Shown here piece by piece: positions 1 to 9,290 of a stretch of 44,620 nt of DNA. Source of the stretch: Gammaproteobacteria bacterium (GTDB lineage: Bacteria; Pseudomonadota; Gammaproteobacteria; Steroidobacterales; JABDKV01). The notes beneath the pieces are model-generated. The model was not told the origin of the DNA and searched no databases. It saw only the letters and a list, made by a program, of their open reading frames with translations. The DNA lies in NCBI GenBank assembly GCA_024638445.1, contig JAHEKH010000014.1:1-44620 (forward strand), given 5' to 3'. The first letter of the stretch is position 1, and every line of letters begins with the position of its first letter. The position numbers and the translations under genes were made by a program.

Positions 1-1
1 C

Positions 2-2026
2 AAAGCGGTATTCGAAGTAACGGCGGCCGACCTGGCGGTGGCCGGCGGCTTCGTGCGTTGCGGCCAGTGCAGCGGCCGCTTCGATGCCCTGGCCAGTCTC
101 AGCGATGCGGCGCCCGCCGATGCACCGACAGAAACCCCCGTCCCTGCGCCCGTCGATCAACAGGCGTCCGACCTTGCCGCCGGCGCTTCCGCCGGGTCCG
201 TTGTCCCGGGTTCAGCCGAAGACGCTGACGCGGGGCCAGGCTCCGGCGAAGAGGCCGGGGAAGCCGCTGACGAACGGGCCGAACCAACGACAATTTCGGC
301 CACCGATGCGGAAGCGATCGACGACGCCCCCGGCAACGGCGATACCGCTGAATCCGGATTAGCGGCGGCTGACGCTGGCGAAGGCGGTCCCGTTACTGAC
401 GATACCGGGGCCGAAGCTGTGGACCCGGAGCCCGCGTTCGCCGCGGAAACCGGCGACAGCGAGGATCACGATCCGGACGCCGATACGGGTAAAGAAGAAA
501 CGGACGCCGGTCTCGATGAGCCTGGAGTCGCGGACGAGCCCGGGACCGGGACCGGCAAGTCTGACGCTGACGGCGAGGCGCATGAGGCCAGTGCCCGGGC
601 CGACGCCGGAGACGAGCAGGACGGTGATGGCTATCCCGGCGCCGAACCGTTGACCGGTGAAGCCGGCGACGACGAGCCCGGTGACGACGGGGAAACGGTC
701 ACGGTGCCGGCACCCGACGGCGACGAGCAGATCGCGGGAGCATCCGGCGAGGACGAGATCCTCCTCGACGAGGCCTATCGCCCACCCGAGGTCGACGAGG
801 ACGAGCCGCCGCTCGACGAAGCGTGGGAAGCGTCAGAAGCGGAGGACGGCGACGACGATGGGCTGGTCGATTTCGGTCTCGGCGAGGACCTGGACGCGGA
901 AGCGGCGGCAGATGCGGAGGCCGACGCGGAGAGCGACGCTGAGGCAGATGCCGGGACTAACGTCGAGGCCGACGCGGAGAGCGACGCTGAGGCGGACGCC
1001 GGGACCGACGTCGAGACCGATGCGGAGGCTGAAGCTGAGGTGGACGCCGGGACCGACGTCGAGACCAATGCGGAGGCCGGCACCGGAACCGAAACCGGGG
1101 CGCACGCCGGGGCGGACGACGGCGAGGCCGCAGAACCGCCGCCCGACGAAGCGCCTGTGGTCGAGCAGGACGAAGCCAAAATCGCCGAAGATGACGAGGA
1201 GGACGTAGACGAGTCTGCGCTGTTTTCGCTGCCGCTACCGGAGCTCACCGCGCTGGAACGCATCGGCCAGCCGCGTCTGCCGGAAAAACTCGAAGGCGGC
1301 GCTGCGGCCCATGATCCTTTTGCCCTGACCGTTGCGACCTTCCACGACGACGACGCCGAACCGGCGGCAACGAGGGACGACGGCACCTGGGAACCACCGG
1401 CACAGACGAGCTCGCCCGGTACCGACGCGTGGGACTCCGAGGATGCCCGTGACCTTCGCGACTACCTGAGTGCGCCCAGAAACCCCTGGGTAACCGCGGC
1501 CTGGTCGACCGGGGTCGCCCTGATGGCGCTCCTGCTGGTCGCCCAGGTCATTCATCGCAACCGTGGCGACCTGGTCATTCATCCGAGGCTCGGTCCCCCG
1601 GTCCAGTCGCTGTACGGCATTGTGGGTGCCGAACCGCGGCCAAACTGGCGCATCGCCGACTACCAGGTCATCGGTCAGGCCCGCCTGTTCGAAATGCCGC
1701 AGGACGCTCCGGTCCCGGAAGATCACTCGCCGCCCCTGCGTTTCGTCGCCATTATCGCCAACGGCGCCGACCTGCCGCAGCCTCCGCCCGTGGTCCGGCT
1801 CACCTTGCACGACCGCTGGGGCGAGCCAACGGGCGTGCGCGACTTCAGCCCGGGCGAGTACCTCGCCGACCGGGGCCTGGCGAGCGAGCTGCTGGAACCG
1901 GGCCAGCGCCTGCGGGTGGTGCTGAACCTGTTTGACCCGGGCACCGACGTGGACGGATTTGATTTCGACATGTGCCTGCCCGACCCGGGCGGCATCCTGC
2001 GCTGCGCCAGCGAACCGGCGGGCTGA
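2..2026 (+). CDS. DUF3426 zinc-ribbon membrane protein (5' partial)
   Basis: The frame is open to the left edge, so the true start lies outside the window. The first visible residues (KAVFEV...GGFVRCGQC) match the second half of an MJ0042-type zinc ribbon; one CxxC pair is seen and the other must be just upstream. A very long acidic Asp/Glu/Ala/Gly region follows, up to about residue 400, with a 16-residue tandem repeat. One transmembrane segment lies around nt 1495-1555. The C-terminal 150 residues look like the DUF3426 domain and should be periplasmic. This family often sits near prmA, dusB and fis in gammaproteobacteria, as here. No enzymatic role is known. The acidic spacer is much longer than I expect for the family, so total length is unusual. 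Confidence 0.8.
   Translation, partial: KAVFEVTAADLAVAGGFVRCGQCSGRFDALASLSDAAPADAPTETPVPAPVDQQASDLAAGASAGSVVPGSAEDADAGPGSGEEAGEAADERAEPTTISATDAEAIDDAPGNGDTAESGLAAADAGEGGPVTDDTGAEAVDPEPAFAAETGDSEDHDPDADTGKEETDAGLDEPGVADEPGTGTGKSDADGEAHEASARADAGDEQDGDGYPGAEPLTGEAGDDEPGDDGETVTVPAPDGDEQIAGASGEDEILLDEAYRPPEVDEDEPPLDEAWEASEAEDGDDDGLVDFGLGEDLDAEAAADAEADAESDAEADAGTNVEADAESDAEADAGTDVETDAEAEAEVDAGTDVETNAEAGTGTETGAHAGADDGEAAEPPPDEAPVVEQDEAKIAEDDEEDVDESALFSLPLPELTALERIGQPRLPEKLEGGAAAHDPFALTVATFHDDDAEPAATRDDGTWEPPAQTSSPGTDAWDSEDARDLRDYLSAPRNPWVTAAWSTGVALMALLLVAQVIHRNRGDLVIHPRLGPPVQSLYGIVGAEPRPNWRIADYQVIGQARLFEMPQDAPVPEDHSPPLRFVAIIANGADLPQPPPVVRLTLHDRWGEPTGVRDFSPGEYLADRGLASELLEPGQRLRVVLNLFDPGTDVDGFDFDMCLPDPGGILRCASEPAG
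920..1111 (+). repeat. 48-bp tandem repeat coding a 16-residue acidic unit
   Basis: Four consecutive 48-base units start at 920, 968, 1016 and 1064 inside the DUF3426 gene. The first two translate to nearly identical ADAESDAEADAGT(N/D)VE. The third has diverged (TDAEAEAEVDAGTDVE) and the fourth keeps only its start. The array adds Asp/Glu charge to the presumed cytoplasmic linker between zinc ribbon and membrane segment. In-frame 48-bp units can expand or contract without frameshift, so length variation between strains is likely. Confidence 0.8.
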
Positions 2027-2030
2027 ATCC

Positions 2031-3023
2031 ATGCAGATCGGCCCCTACAAGTTTGCGAATAACCTGGCCCTGGCACCGATGGCCGGCGTCACCGACAAGC
2101 CTTTCCGCCAGCTGTGCCGCCGGATGGGGGCGGCGATGGTCGCCGGCGAAATGATTTCCGCCGACACCAGGCTGTGGAAGACGAAAAAAACTCAGCTACG
2201 TCTCGACCACAGCGGCGAACCCGAACCGCGAATCGTCCAGATCGCCGGCGGCGATCCCGCAATGATTGCCGAAGCAACGCGACTCAACGTCGAGCGGGGG
2301 GCTCAGATCATCGACATCAATATGGGTTGCCCCGCAAAAAAAGTTTGCAACAAGGCCGCAGGTTCGGCGTTACTGCGCGACGAAGACAACGTGCAACGAA
2401 TCCTCGAAGCTGCCGTCGGTGCGACCGACGCACCCGTCACGCTGAAAATTCGCACCGGCTGGTCGCAGCAGGAAAAAAACTGTGTGCGTATCGCCGAGAT
2501 TGCGCAGCAGGCCGGTATCGCTGCGCTCGCGGTGCATGGGCGAACGCGCGCCTGCCGTTTTGGTGGCGAGGCGGAATATGATTCCATCGCGGAAGTCAAG
2601 CGTGAGATTTCCATACCGGTTATTGCCAACGGCGATATCGTTGATGCGCACAAAGCTCGTGAAGTTTTGCAACGCACCGGCGCCGACGGTGTAATGATTG
2701 GTCGCGCGGCACAGGGCAGCCCTTGGGTTTTCAGGGAGATCGCTGCATGTCTTTCGAACAACGCTAAAAATATCGAGCAAGCTGCGCCGACGGTCGCCGA
2801 ACTCCGTGATATCATGCTCGCCCACCTCGAATCGCTCTACCGTTTTTACGGCGAAGCAACCGGAGTTCGGGTGGCAAGAAAACACCTGGGTTGGTACTGC
2901 AAGAACCGCAAGGATGCCGGCAACTATCGTGCCGAAGTCGTTCGCGCAGAATCTGCACGAGACCAGGTGCAAATGACAGAAAACTATTTCAATGACGTCA
3001 GTCGTGGGGTCTTGGCGCATTGA
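2031..3023 (+). CDS. dusB: tRNA-dihydrouridine synthase B
   Basis: 330 residues, close to E. coli DusB. FMN-dependent reduction of uridine to dihydrouridine in the tRNA D-loop, in the cytoplasm. The TIM-barrel signature is clear: APMAGVTDKPFRQLCR near residues 15-30, the catalytic cysteine at position 100 in INMGCPAKKV, and VHGRTR and NGDI further on. The ATG at 2031 is 4 bases after the upstream stop and gives the normal N-terminus MQIGPYKF; the open frame extends further upstream but that part overlaps the DUF3426 gene. fis follows 24 bases after the stop, the classical dusB-fis operon. Confidence 0.97.
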   Translation: MQIGPYKFANNLALAPMAGVTDKPFRQLCRRMGAAMVAGEMISADTRLWKTKKTQLRLDHSGEPEPRIVQIAGGDPAMIAEATRLNVERGAQIIDINMGCPAKKVCNKAAGSALLRDEDNVQRILEAAVGATDAPVTLKIRTGWSQQEKNCVRIAEIAQQAGIAALAVHGRTRACRFGGEAEYDSIAEVKREISIPVIANGDIVDAHKAREVLQRTGADGVMIGRAAQGSPWVFREIAACLSNNAKNIEQAAPTVAELRDIMLAHLESLYRFYGEATGVRVARKHLGWYCKNRKDAGNYRAEVVRAESARDQVQMTENYFNDVSRGVLAH

Positions 3024-3047
3024 AACGAAAATGGGGATTTCCAGCAG

Positions 3048-3332
3048 GTGGGAAAACAAACAGCAAAGATTGCTACCGCGCGAAGGATCAGCGCCGGTAA
3101 GCCTCTACGTGATTTGACCGAAGAAGCCCTCAGCGGCTATTTCGCCAGCTTGAATGGCCACAAGCCGGCCGAGCTTTACGGCATGGTGTTGCGCGAAGTC
3201 GAAGAACCGTTGTTGCGTTCGGTCATGCAGTACACGCACGGGAACCAGAGCCGCGCCGCGGAAGTACTGGGTATCAACCGCGGTACCTTGAGGAAAAAGC
3301 TCAGGCTTTACGGACTGGCAAACGGCAGCTGA
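3048..3332 (+). CDS. fis: DNA-binding protein Fis
   Basis: 94 residues. Nucleoid-associated DNA-bending protein and global regulator. The C-terminal helix-turn-helix ([20 protein letters not shown]) is highly conserved. The N-terminal part has the expected hairpin and dimer region, diverged from E. coli. The start is GTG at 3048; dusB stops in the same frame at 3021 and there is no other start codon between, so GTG is forced. The ribosome site is weak. It follows dusB and precedes purH by 9 bases, so the three are probably cotranscribed. Confidence 0.95.
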   Translation: MGKQTAKIATARRISAGKPLRDLTEEALSGYFASLNGHKPAELYGMVLREVEEPLLRSVMQYTHGNQSRAAEVLGINRGTLRKKLRLYGLANGS

Positions 3333-3341
3333 GCGCAGTCG

Positions 3342-4886
3342 GTGCGTGCACTCCTCAGTGTTTCCGACAAAACGGGGCTCGTGGACTTTGCGCGCAGCCT
3401 GGCAGCACTCGGCGTGGATCTCGTGTCTACCGGCGGCACCGCTGCATTGTTGCGGCGCAACGATGTGCCGGTCACGGATGTGGCACGGCAGACCGGTTTC
3501 CCGGAGATCATGGATGGCCGGGTAAAAACCCTGCATCCGAGGGTACACGCGGCACTGCTGGCGCGACCCGGCGTCGATGACGACATCCTGCACGAACTGG
3601 ATCTGCAGCGTTTCGATCTCCTGGTCGTCAACCTCTACCCGTTCGAAAAGACGATCGCCGAACCGGACTGCACGCTGGATCGGGCCATCGACAACATCGA
3701 TATCGGCGGTCCTGCGATGCTCAGGGCAGCAGCGAAGAACCACGCCGCCGTAGCGGTGGTCGTCGATCCGGCCGACTACGGCCCGGTGCTGACGGCGGTG
3801 AAGGCAGGCGATTTCGACGATAGTCTGCGTTACGACCTCGCCGTCAAAGCATTCGGTCATACCGCCGGCTACGATGCTGCTATCGCCGCCTACCTGCAGC
3901 GACAGCGCCAGGGCGACGACCGCCCCGGTTTTCCCGACCAGCCTCGTATACCGATGTCGAAACGCGCCGTGCTGCGTTACGGCGAAAACCCGCACCAGCG
4001 CGCCGCGTTTTATGAGCTCGACCTGGAAAGCGAGGCCTCGGTCACCAAGGCCAGCCAGCTTCAGGGCAAAGAACTGTCGTTCAATAACCTGGCCGATGCC
4101 GACACCGCGCTGGAATGCGTCAGGCAGTTTTACGAGCCGGCCTGTGTCATCGTCAAGCACGCCAATCCCTGCGGTGTCGCCGTGGACGAAACACCGCTCG
4201 CCGCTTACCGGCGGGCGCTGTCGACGGACCCGACTTCGGCTTTTGGCGGCATCATCGCGCTCAACCGCAGCCTGGATGCGGAAACTGCCGAGACGATACT
4301 CAGGCAGTTCGTCGAGGTGCTGATCGTCCCGGAAGTGCAGCCGGCGGCGCGGGAGCTGCTCGCGGCCAAGCCCAACCTCCGGGTCCTGGTGACAGGCTGG
4401 TGGGACATGGAACGGCTGCCGGCCCTCGAGTATCGCTCTATCAATGGCGGCGTGCTGGTGCAGGATCGCGATATCAAGCTAGTCAGTCCCGAGGAACTCG
4501 AGGTGGTGACCGAACGGTCTCCGGCAGAGCACGAACTGCGCGACCTGCTGTTTGCCTGGAAGGTCTGCAAGTTCGTCAAGTCCAACGCGATCGTATTCGC
4601 CAAGGACCAGATGACGATCGGCGTCGGCTGTGGCCAGACCAGCCGCGTGCATAGCGCCAGAATCGCCGCGATGAAGGCAGTCGATGCCGGCCTGGCTATC
4701 AAGGGTTCGGTGATGGCCTCCGATGCGTTCTTCCCGTTTCGCGACGGCATCGACAGCGCTGCGGAGCACGAAGCCATTGCGGTGATTCAGCCCGGTGGCT
4801 CGAAACGCGACGCCGAGGTCATCGCGGCTGCCAACGAACACGGCATGTCCATGGTGCTGACCGGCATGCGCCACTTCAGGCACTGA
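3342..4886 (+). CDS. purH: Bifunctional AICAR formyltransferase / IMP cyclohydrolase
   Basis: 514 residues (E. coli about 529). Catalyses the last two steps of IMP synthesis: formyl transfer from 10-formyl-THF to AICAR, then ring closure. The N-terminal MGS-like cyclohydrolase domain has [13 protein letters not shown] and [17 protein letters not shown]. The transformylase domain has the KHANPCGVA motif and the [12 protein letters not shown] and QPGGS blocks near the C-terminus. Start is GTG at 3342, giving [10 protein letters not shown]; no better in-frame start lies before the fis stop. purD starts 2 bases after its stop. Confidence 0.97.
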   Translation: MRALLSVSDKTGLVDFARSLAALGVDLVSTGGTAALLRRNDVPVTDVARQTGFPEIMDGRVKTLHPRVHAALLARPGVDDDILHELDLQRFDLLVVNLYPFEKTIAEPDCTLDRAIDNIDIGGPAMLRAAAKNHAAVAVVVDPADYGPVLTAVKAGDFDDSLRYDLAVKAFGHTAGYDAAIAAYLQRQRQGDDRPGFPDQPRIPMSKRAVLRYGENPHQRAAFYELDLESEASVTKASQLQGKELSFNNLADADTALECVRQFYEPACVIVKHANPCGVAVDETPLAAYRRALSTDPTSAFGGIIALNRSLDAETAETILRQFVEVLIVPEVQPAARELLAAKPNLRVLVTGWWDMERLPALEYRSINGGVLVQDRDIKLVSPEELEVVTERSPAEHELRDLLFAWKVCKFVKSNAIVFAKDQMTIGVGCGQTSRVHSARIAAMKAVDAGLAIKGSVMASDAFFPFRDGIDSAAEHEAIAVIQPGGSKRDAEVIAAANEHGMSMVLTGMRHFRH

Positions 4887-4888
4887 GC

Positions 4889-6175
4889 ATGAAGGTCCTG
4901 GTCATCGGCAGCGGGGGCCGCGAACATGCGCTGGCGTGGAAAGCGGCGCAGTCTGCCGGTGTTACCGAAGTGCTGGTGGCTCCGGGCAATGCCGGTACGG
5001 CCTCTGAACCTCGTATCCGCAATGTGGCCGTCGATGCCGGCGATCTCGATGCGTTGGTGCAGCTTGCCGTTTCCGAGTCTGTGGGCCTGACTATCGTCGG
5101 ACCGGAAGGGCCGCTGGTCGACGGTATCGTCGACGCCTTTGAGCAGGCCGGCCTGCGTTGCTTCGGGCCACGCCGCGCGGCGGCGCAGCTCGAGGGCTCG
5201 AAAGCCTTCATGAAGGATTTTCTAAGAACCAACCGGATTCCGACGGCCAGCTACGAGGTGTACGACGAACTCGAACCCGCGCTGGCCCGGATTCGCGAAC
5301 GCGGTGCGCCTGTCGTCGTCAAAGCCGACGGGCTGGCGGCCGGCAAGGGTGTCATCGTTGCGCAATCCGTCGCCGAGGCCGAAGCAGCGGTCCGCGACAT
5401 GCTGTCCGGCGGCCGTTTCGGCAGCGCCGGCAGCCGGGTCGTGATCGAGGATTTTCTCGAGGGCGAAGAAGCGAGCTTCATGGCGCTGATCGACGGCGAA
5501 ACTATTTTACCGTTGGCCACGTCGCAAGATCACAAGGCGCGCGATGACGGCGACCGGGGACCCAACACGGGGGGCATGGGCGCCTACTCGCCCGCGCCGG
5601 CGATCACGCCCGCCATCCACCAGCGGGTCATGGACGACGTCATGCGGCCTACTGTCGCCGCCATGCAGCGCAACGGTTCGCCCTACACCGGTTTTCTTTA
5701 TGCGGGCCTGATGATCGATGGTGAGGGCACGCCGCGGGTACTGGAATTCAACTGCCGAATGGGCGACCCGGAAACGCAGCCAATCCTGATGCGGCTGCGC
5801 AGCGACCTGGTGCAACTCTGTACTGCGGCAGTCGATGGCCGCCTGTCGGGCGAAACCGTCGATTGGGACGAACGGGCGGCGCTCGGGGTCGTGCTTGCCG
5901 CCGGTGGTTACCCGGACAGCTACGCCAGGGGCGCGAAGATCTCTGGTCTCGACCGGGAGATTCCCGGTACCAAGGTATTTCATGCCGGTACCGGCCTCGA
6001 CAACGGTGCGGTGGTGACGGCAGGCGGCCGGGTGCTGTGCGTCGTCGGCCTCGGCGACTCGGTGTCTGCCGCGCGCGATCTCGCCTACCGACGCGTCGAT
6101 ACGATCGACTGGGATGGCGTGTATAGCCGGCGGGATATCGGCTATCGGGCAATTGCCCGGGAAGAGGCGTCATGA
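4889..6175 (+). CDS. purD: Phosphoribosylamine-glycine ligase (GAR synthetase)
   Basis: 428 residues, the family's usual length. ATP-dependent ligation of glycine to phosphoribosylamine, step two of purine synthesis. The N-terminal domain begins [18 protein letters not shown]. The ATP-grasp domain shows [13 protein letters not shown], the [12 protein letters not shown] loop and the metal-binding [11 protein letters not shown] stretch. ATG at 4889 is 2 bases after the purH stop. The stop overlaps the next gene's start (ATGA), so translation is probably coupled. Confidence 0.97.
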   Translation: MKVLVIGSGGREHALAWKAAQSAGVTEVLVAPGNAGTASEPRIRNVAVDAGDLDALVQLAVSESVGLTIVGPEGPLVDGIVDAFEQAGLRCFGPRRAAAQLEGSKAFMKDFLRTNRIPTASYEVYDELEPALARIRERGAPVVVKADGLAAGKGVIVAQSVAEAEAAVRDMLSGGRFGSAGSRVVIEDFLEGEEASFMALIDGETILPLATSQDHKARDDGDRGPNTGGMGAYSPAPAITPAIHQRVMDDVMRPTVAAMQRNGSPYTGFLYAGLMIDGEGTPRVLEFNCRMGDPETQPILMRLRSDLVQLCTAAVDGRLSGETVDWDERAALGVVLAAGGYPDSYARGAKISGLDREIPGTKVFHAGTGLDNGAVVTAGGRVLCVVGLGDSVSAARDLAYRRVDTIDWDGVYSRRDIGYRAIAREEAS

Positions 6176-6807
6176 AACCGCTCACCCTCCCCGGCATTGA
6201 GCCCTACGCCCACGAGCACACCCACGCCGAACCGGACTATCTCGAGGCGCTGGAGCGGCGCACCCACGCAGAAATGAAGCAGCCGCAGATGCTGACCGGG
6301 CGCATCGAGGGCCGCCTGCTTAAGCTGGTTGTGGCCATGGTGCAGCCGCGCCTGGTCGTCGAGGTCGGTACGTTTACCGGCTATTCCGCGCTGTCGATGG
6401 CCGAAGGGCTGCCGCCGGGCGGAAGAATACTGACCTGCGAAATTGACCCGGTCGCCCAGCGGGTTGCACAGGAAGCTATCGAGGCCAGCCCGTTTGCCGG
6501 CCAGGTAGAGATTCGGCCCGGGCCGGCGCTAGCCACGATCGAGTCCATCGATGAACCCATAGACCTGGCGTTTATCGATGCCGACAAGACAGGCTACCTG
6601 GCCTATTACGAGGCGATCCTCAGCCGCATGCCGGCAGGCGGGGTAATTCTGCTGGATAACATGCTTTGGTCGGGCCGGGTCCTGGAGCCCGGCGATGAGG
6701 ATACCCGGGCCCTGGCGGAACTGAACGACCGTATTGCCCGCGATGATCGCGTCGAAAACGTACTGCTCACGGTCCGCGACGGCATCCAGCTCGTCCGCAA
6801 GCGCTGA
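6172..6807 (+). CDS. Class I SAM-dependent O-methyltransferase (caffeoyl-CoA OMT-like)
   Basis: 211 residues. The family 3 O-methyltransferase fold is clear: EVGTFTGYSALSMAEGL as the SAM-binding glycine motif, the acidic ribose-binding CEIDP, FIDADKTGYLAYYE, and DNMLWSGRV with the metal-binding region. Members methylate catechol-type hydroxyls using a divalent metal. The true substrate is unknown. It overlaps purD by 4 bases and is the last gene before a terminator, so it is made with the purine enzymes even though no purine step needs it. Confidence 0.88.
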   Translation: MKPLTLPGIEPYAHEHTHAEPDYLEALERRTHAEMKQPQMLTGRIEGRLLKLVVAMVQPRLVVEVGTFTGYSALSMAEGLPPGGRILTCEIDPVAQRVAQEAIEASPFAGQVEIRPGPALATIESIDEPIDLAFIDADKTGYLAYYEAILSRMPAGGVILLDNMLWSGRVLEPGDEDTRALAELNDRIARDDRVENVLLTVRDGIQLVRKR

Positions 6808-6811
6808 CGCT

Positions 6812-8341
6812 TCAAACCGGGCCGGCCAGCTCCGGTTCTTTTTTTGCCGCGGTCTGCGCTTCTGCCGCCAGGACTTCGTGCCCGGATATCACCCGGTTCC
6901 TGCCGGCTTCCTTCGCCAGCAGCAGGGCGCGGTCGGCCCGGTCCAGCTGGCCGTTTTCGTCCGGGTCTTCGGCGCGAAGCGTGGCGAACCCGAGGCTTAC
7001 CGTCATCGACAGCGGCCCGGCCGACGTTTCCAGCGGCTCGGCCGCCACGGCGGCGCGGATACGCTCGGCGATGACCCGGGTTTGCTCGTGCACCGTCTGC
7101 GGCAGGATCGCAATGAACTCCTCACCGCCGTAGCGTCCCAGCAAATCGTATTCGCGCAGCTCTGACTGCAGCCGCCCTGCCAGCCCGGTGATGACCTCGT
7201 CGCCGACCAGGTGGCCATAGGTGTCGTTAACCCGCTTGAACGAGTCGGCATCGATCATCATCACGCCGAGATCGAGCCCGTTTCGCTTCGCGCGTTCGAA
7301 TTCCGCGTGCAGCAACTCCAGCACCTTGCGGCGATTGTAGACACCGGTCAGCGTATCGGTCGTTGCAAGTTTTTCCAGCTCGAGGTTGTGTTCCTTCAAC
7401 AGGTCGTTGGCTTTGAGCAGCGTATGGTTCCAGTACATGGCCGCGCGATAGCCGAAAAAACCAATGGCAACGAGCGTTGCGGCCAGCACGTACAGCGGGT
7501 AGGACAGCGAATCGATGGAATTCAGCATCTGCTGTGCGACTGCCGGGTCGCCGATCGAAGCCGCCGCCGCTTCGAACTGCTTCAGGCTGAACAGACGCGC
7601 CGCGGTCACGTAGGTAACCAGCACGACCACGACGGACACGATCGCGGGCAGGAGTCGGTGGCTGAAGTCGCGCCGCTGCAGGGACCGCTTTGGCTTGATC
7701 GGTGCCAGCCATCGCTCGATCGTCGGGCTTAGCAGCCATAGTGTGGGCAGGGTGAAGCACAGCGCCTGCAGCCAGCCACCCAGCCACCAGCCCTGCCACA
7801 CGGGGTACGCGGTATTAACGCCGACCCGATTGGCGTAGACCCAGACAAAGGCGCCGGCCGACCCCGCCAGGGCGGCAACAAGGGCGATCGCGGAAAAACC
7901 GGCTATCGAAGTGCTGCCACGCACGTCGGAACGCAGGCTTGAGACCCGATACATCAGGGTGAACATTGCCAGCCCCAGCGGGTTGGCCAGTGGAAAAATC
8001 CACAGCCACGGCGTCGGCATATTGCCGAGGACAGCGACCAGGAACGTCGAAAAATAGGCCGGGATTGCCGCCCAGAGGAACCCGTACCACAGCACCAGCG
8101 GAACACAGATCAGCAGCGGCAGATAGACGGTCAGGTGGACGGTAACGCCGCCCAGCTCGATGGCCAGGCCAGTCCACTCGAAAACCCGGGTCAGCATCCC
8201 GCTGGGTATCGTTACCGTGCACAGCGCCAGCCACAACAGCACGGCCCGGCGCGCCCGGCCGCCGGCCCGGAACATCTGTAAGGGCGCGAACGGAATCGCG
8301 CCCGGAGTCTGGCCCGAGGCCGATGCTTCTTTAATGCTCAT
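6812..8341 (-). CDS. Membrane diguanylate cyclase (GGDEF)
   Basis: 509 residues. The N-terminal half (about 33-300) has roughly eight hydrophobic segments, resembling a MASE1-like integral membrane sensor. A short helical linker (310-325) leads to the GGDEF domain: TDTLTGVYNRR, DADSFKRVNDTYGH and the active-site GGEEF at 405-409. The inhibitory I-site REYD (396-399) lies exactly five residues before it, so product inhibition is expected. It makes cyclic-di-GMP from two GTP at the inner membrane. It lies 104 bases downstream of the CheX-like gene on the same strand. Convergent with the OMT gene, only 4 bases apart. Confidence 0.92.
   Translation of the reverse strand: MSIKEASASGQTPGAIPFAPLQMFRAGGRARRAVLLWLALCTVTIPSGMLTRVFEWTGLAIELGGVTVHLTVYLPLLICVPLVLWYGFLWAAIPAYFSTFLVAVLGNMPTPWLWIFPLANPLGLAMFTLMYRVSSLRSDVRGSTSIAGFSAIALVAALAGSAGAFVWVYANRVGVNTAYPVWQGWWLGGWLQALCFTLPTLWLLSPTIERWLAPIKPKRSLQRRDFSHRLLPAIVSVVVVLVTYVTAARLFSLKQFEAAAASIGDPAVAQQMLNSIDSLSYPLYVLAATLVAIGFFGYRAAMYWNHTLLKANDLLKEHNLELEKLATTDTLTGVYNRRKVLELLHAEFERAKRNGLDLGVMMIDADSFKRVNDTYGHLVGDEVITGLAGRLQSELREYDLLGRYGGEEFIAILPQTVHEQTRVIAERIRAAVAAEPLETSAGPLSMTVSLGFATLRAEDPDENGQLDRADRALLLAKEAGRNRVISGHEVLAAEAQTAAKKEPELAGPV
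6815..6845 (+). terminator. Intrinsic terminator of the dusB-fis-purHD-OMT run
   Basis: AACCGG at 6815-6820 pairs with CCGGTT at 6832-6837, with an 11-base GC-rich loop, and is followed by C and seven T (6839-6845). It sits 8 bases past the methyltransferase stop and lies within the last codons of the convergent diguanylate cyclase gene. Confidence 0.8.
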
Positions 8342-8445
8342 GCGTTACCACAGCTGATGGTCGCGGCTTATTGTTAAATCAGCGTGGCGGAATTTCTATG
8401 AAGGCCGTCACGTTAGTGACGTCTGAGTTGTAAAGTTTTACATAA

Positions 8446-8892
8446 TCACTCGAGCGCAATGACGAGTGATGCGTCATAGCTTTTCCAGGTGATAGGCACA
8501 ACGAATGAGCGGAGCTCGGGCGGTACCACGATCTTGTCCAGCCGGCCAACCACGACGATGGGAACGGATACCAGGAATTCACTGCCGAATTCCTTGCGGG
8601 CATTGCCCGAAATGACGTTGGCCACTTCGCCCACCATGTCGCACATGTTGTCGTGGTCGGTGTTGTCTTCGCCAAGCGTCATCAACAGAACCTTCAGGAG
8701 TACCGGTGGGGCAGTGAAATAGACGCTGCCCTTGCGCTTGCCGGTAACGCCAATTATCCCGGTGAACCCTTTGATCTCGCTGTTACAGTTGCTGGCCAGG
8801 TACGGCGTACCGATCTGCGCCTGCTCACCACCCATGTGGGAGAAAAAGTGAGTTGCCCCCTGAATGAATACCTGCAGATCCGTCTCATCCAT
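8446..8892 (-). CDS. CheX-like response-regulator phosphatase
   Basis: 148 residues, CheC/CheX family. The helix with the ExxN phosphatase motif is present (GEVANVISGNA, E89 and N92). Established members dephosphorylate CheY-P. The start is ATG at 8892, preceded by a good GGAGG-type ribosome site, and overlaps the end of the response regulator by 8 bases, so the two are translationally coupled. The pairing suggests this protein turns off that regulator. An earlier in-frame ATG at 8925 would place extra residues inside the regulator gene and is less likely. Confidence 0.85.
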   Translation of the reverse strand: MDETDLQVFIQGATHFFSHMGGEQAQIGTPYLASNCNSEIKGFTGIIGVTGKRKGSVYFTAPPVLLKVLLMTLGEDNTDHDNMCDMVGEVANVISGNARKEFGSEFLVSVPIVVVGRLDKIVVPPELRSFVVPITWKSYDASLVIALE

Positions 8893-9256
8893 GACTCGCC
8901 TCCTCCAGGAGCTCGCGAAAAGCACGGTTCAGCTCTTCTTCTGTGAAGGGTTTACACAGGAACCCGTTGGCGCCTTTTTTCAGCGCCTCGATGGCGGTTG
9001 CCTTATCGGACAATGCCGAGACGACCAGGACAATGACACTGGGGTCTATCTCGACCATCCGCTCGACGCATTCGATGCCACCCATTTCGGGCATAGTCAG
9101 GTCCATCGTTACAATGTCGGGACGAACCTTGGGAAACTGTTCCAGCGCCTCGACGCCGTTACTGGCAGTAGCAACCACCTCCAGTCCCTCGATCTCCGTT
9201 GATCGTTCGATTTTCCGCCGGATGATATTCGAATCATCCACGATCATGAGCTTCAT
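8885..9256 (-). CDS. CheY-like single-domain response regulator
   Basis: 123 residues, receiver domain only, no output domain. Numbered from ATG 9256: acidic pair D7-D8 (MIVDDS), phospho-acceptor D52 in MDLTMPEMGG, conserved S80 (VSALSD) and K102 (CKPF). The ATG at 9256 has AAGGTGG just upstream, which favours it over the GTG at 9265 that overlaps that site. It lies 34 bases after the kinase gene and overlaps the CheX-like gene, so it probably takes phosphate from the first and loses it to the second. Confidence 0.92.
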   Translation of the reverse strand: MKLMIVDDSNIIRRKIERSTEIEGLEVVATASNGVEALEQFPKVRPDIVTMDLTMPEMGGIECVERMVEIDPSVIVLVVSALSDKATAIEALKKGANGFLCKPFTEEELNRAFRELLEEASHG

Positions 9257-9290
9257 GACTTCCACCTTTCGGCTGATTTAGAACTCTTAG

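Noticed and set aside
1235-2032. A 265-residue minus-strand open frame over the DUF3426 C-terminal domain
   Set aside because: No domain or ribosome site; the plus strand holds a recognisable TM segment and domain.
8417-8433. Six-pair stem with a GTTA loop between the CheX-like and cyclase genes
   Set aside because: Perfect but short, with no T-tract and no clear relation to a promoter; probably too weak to call a terminator.
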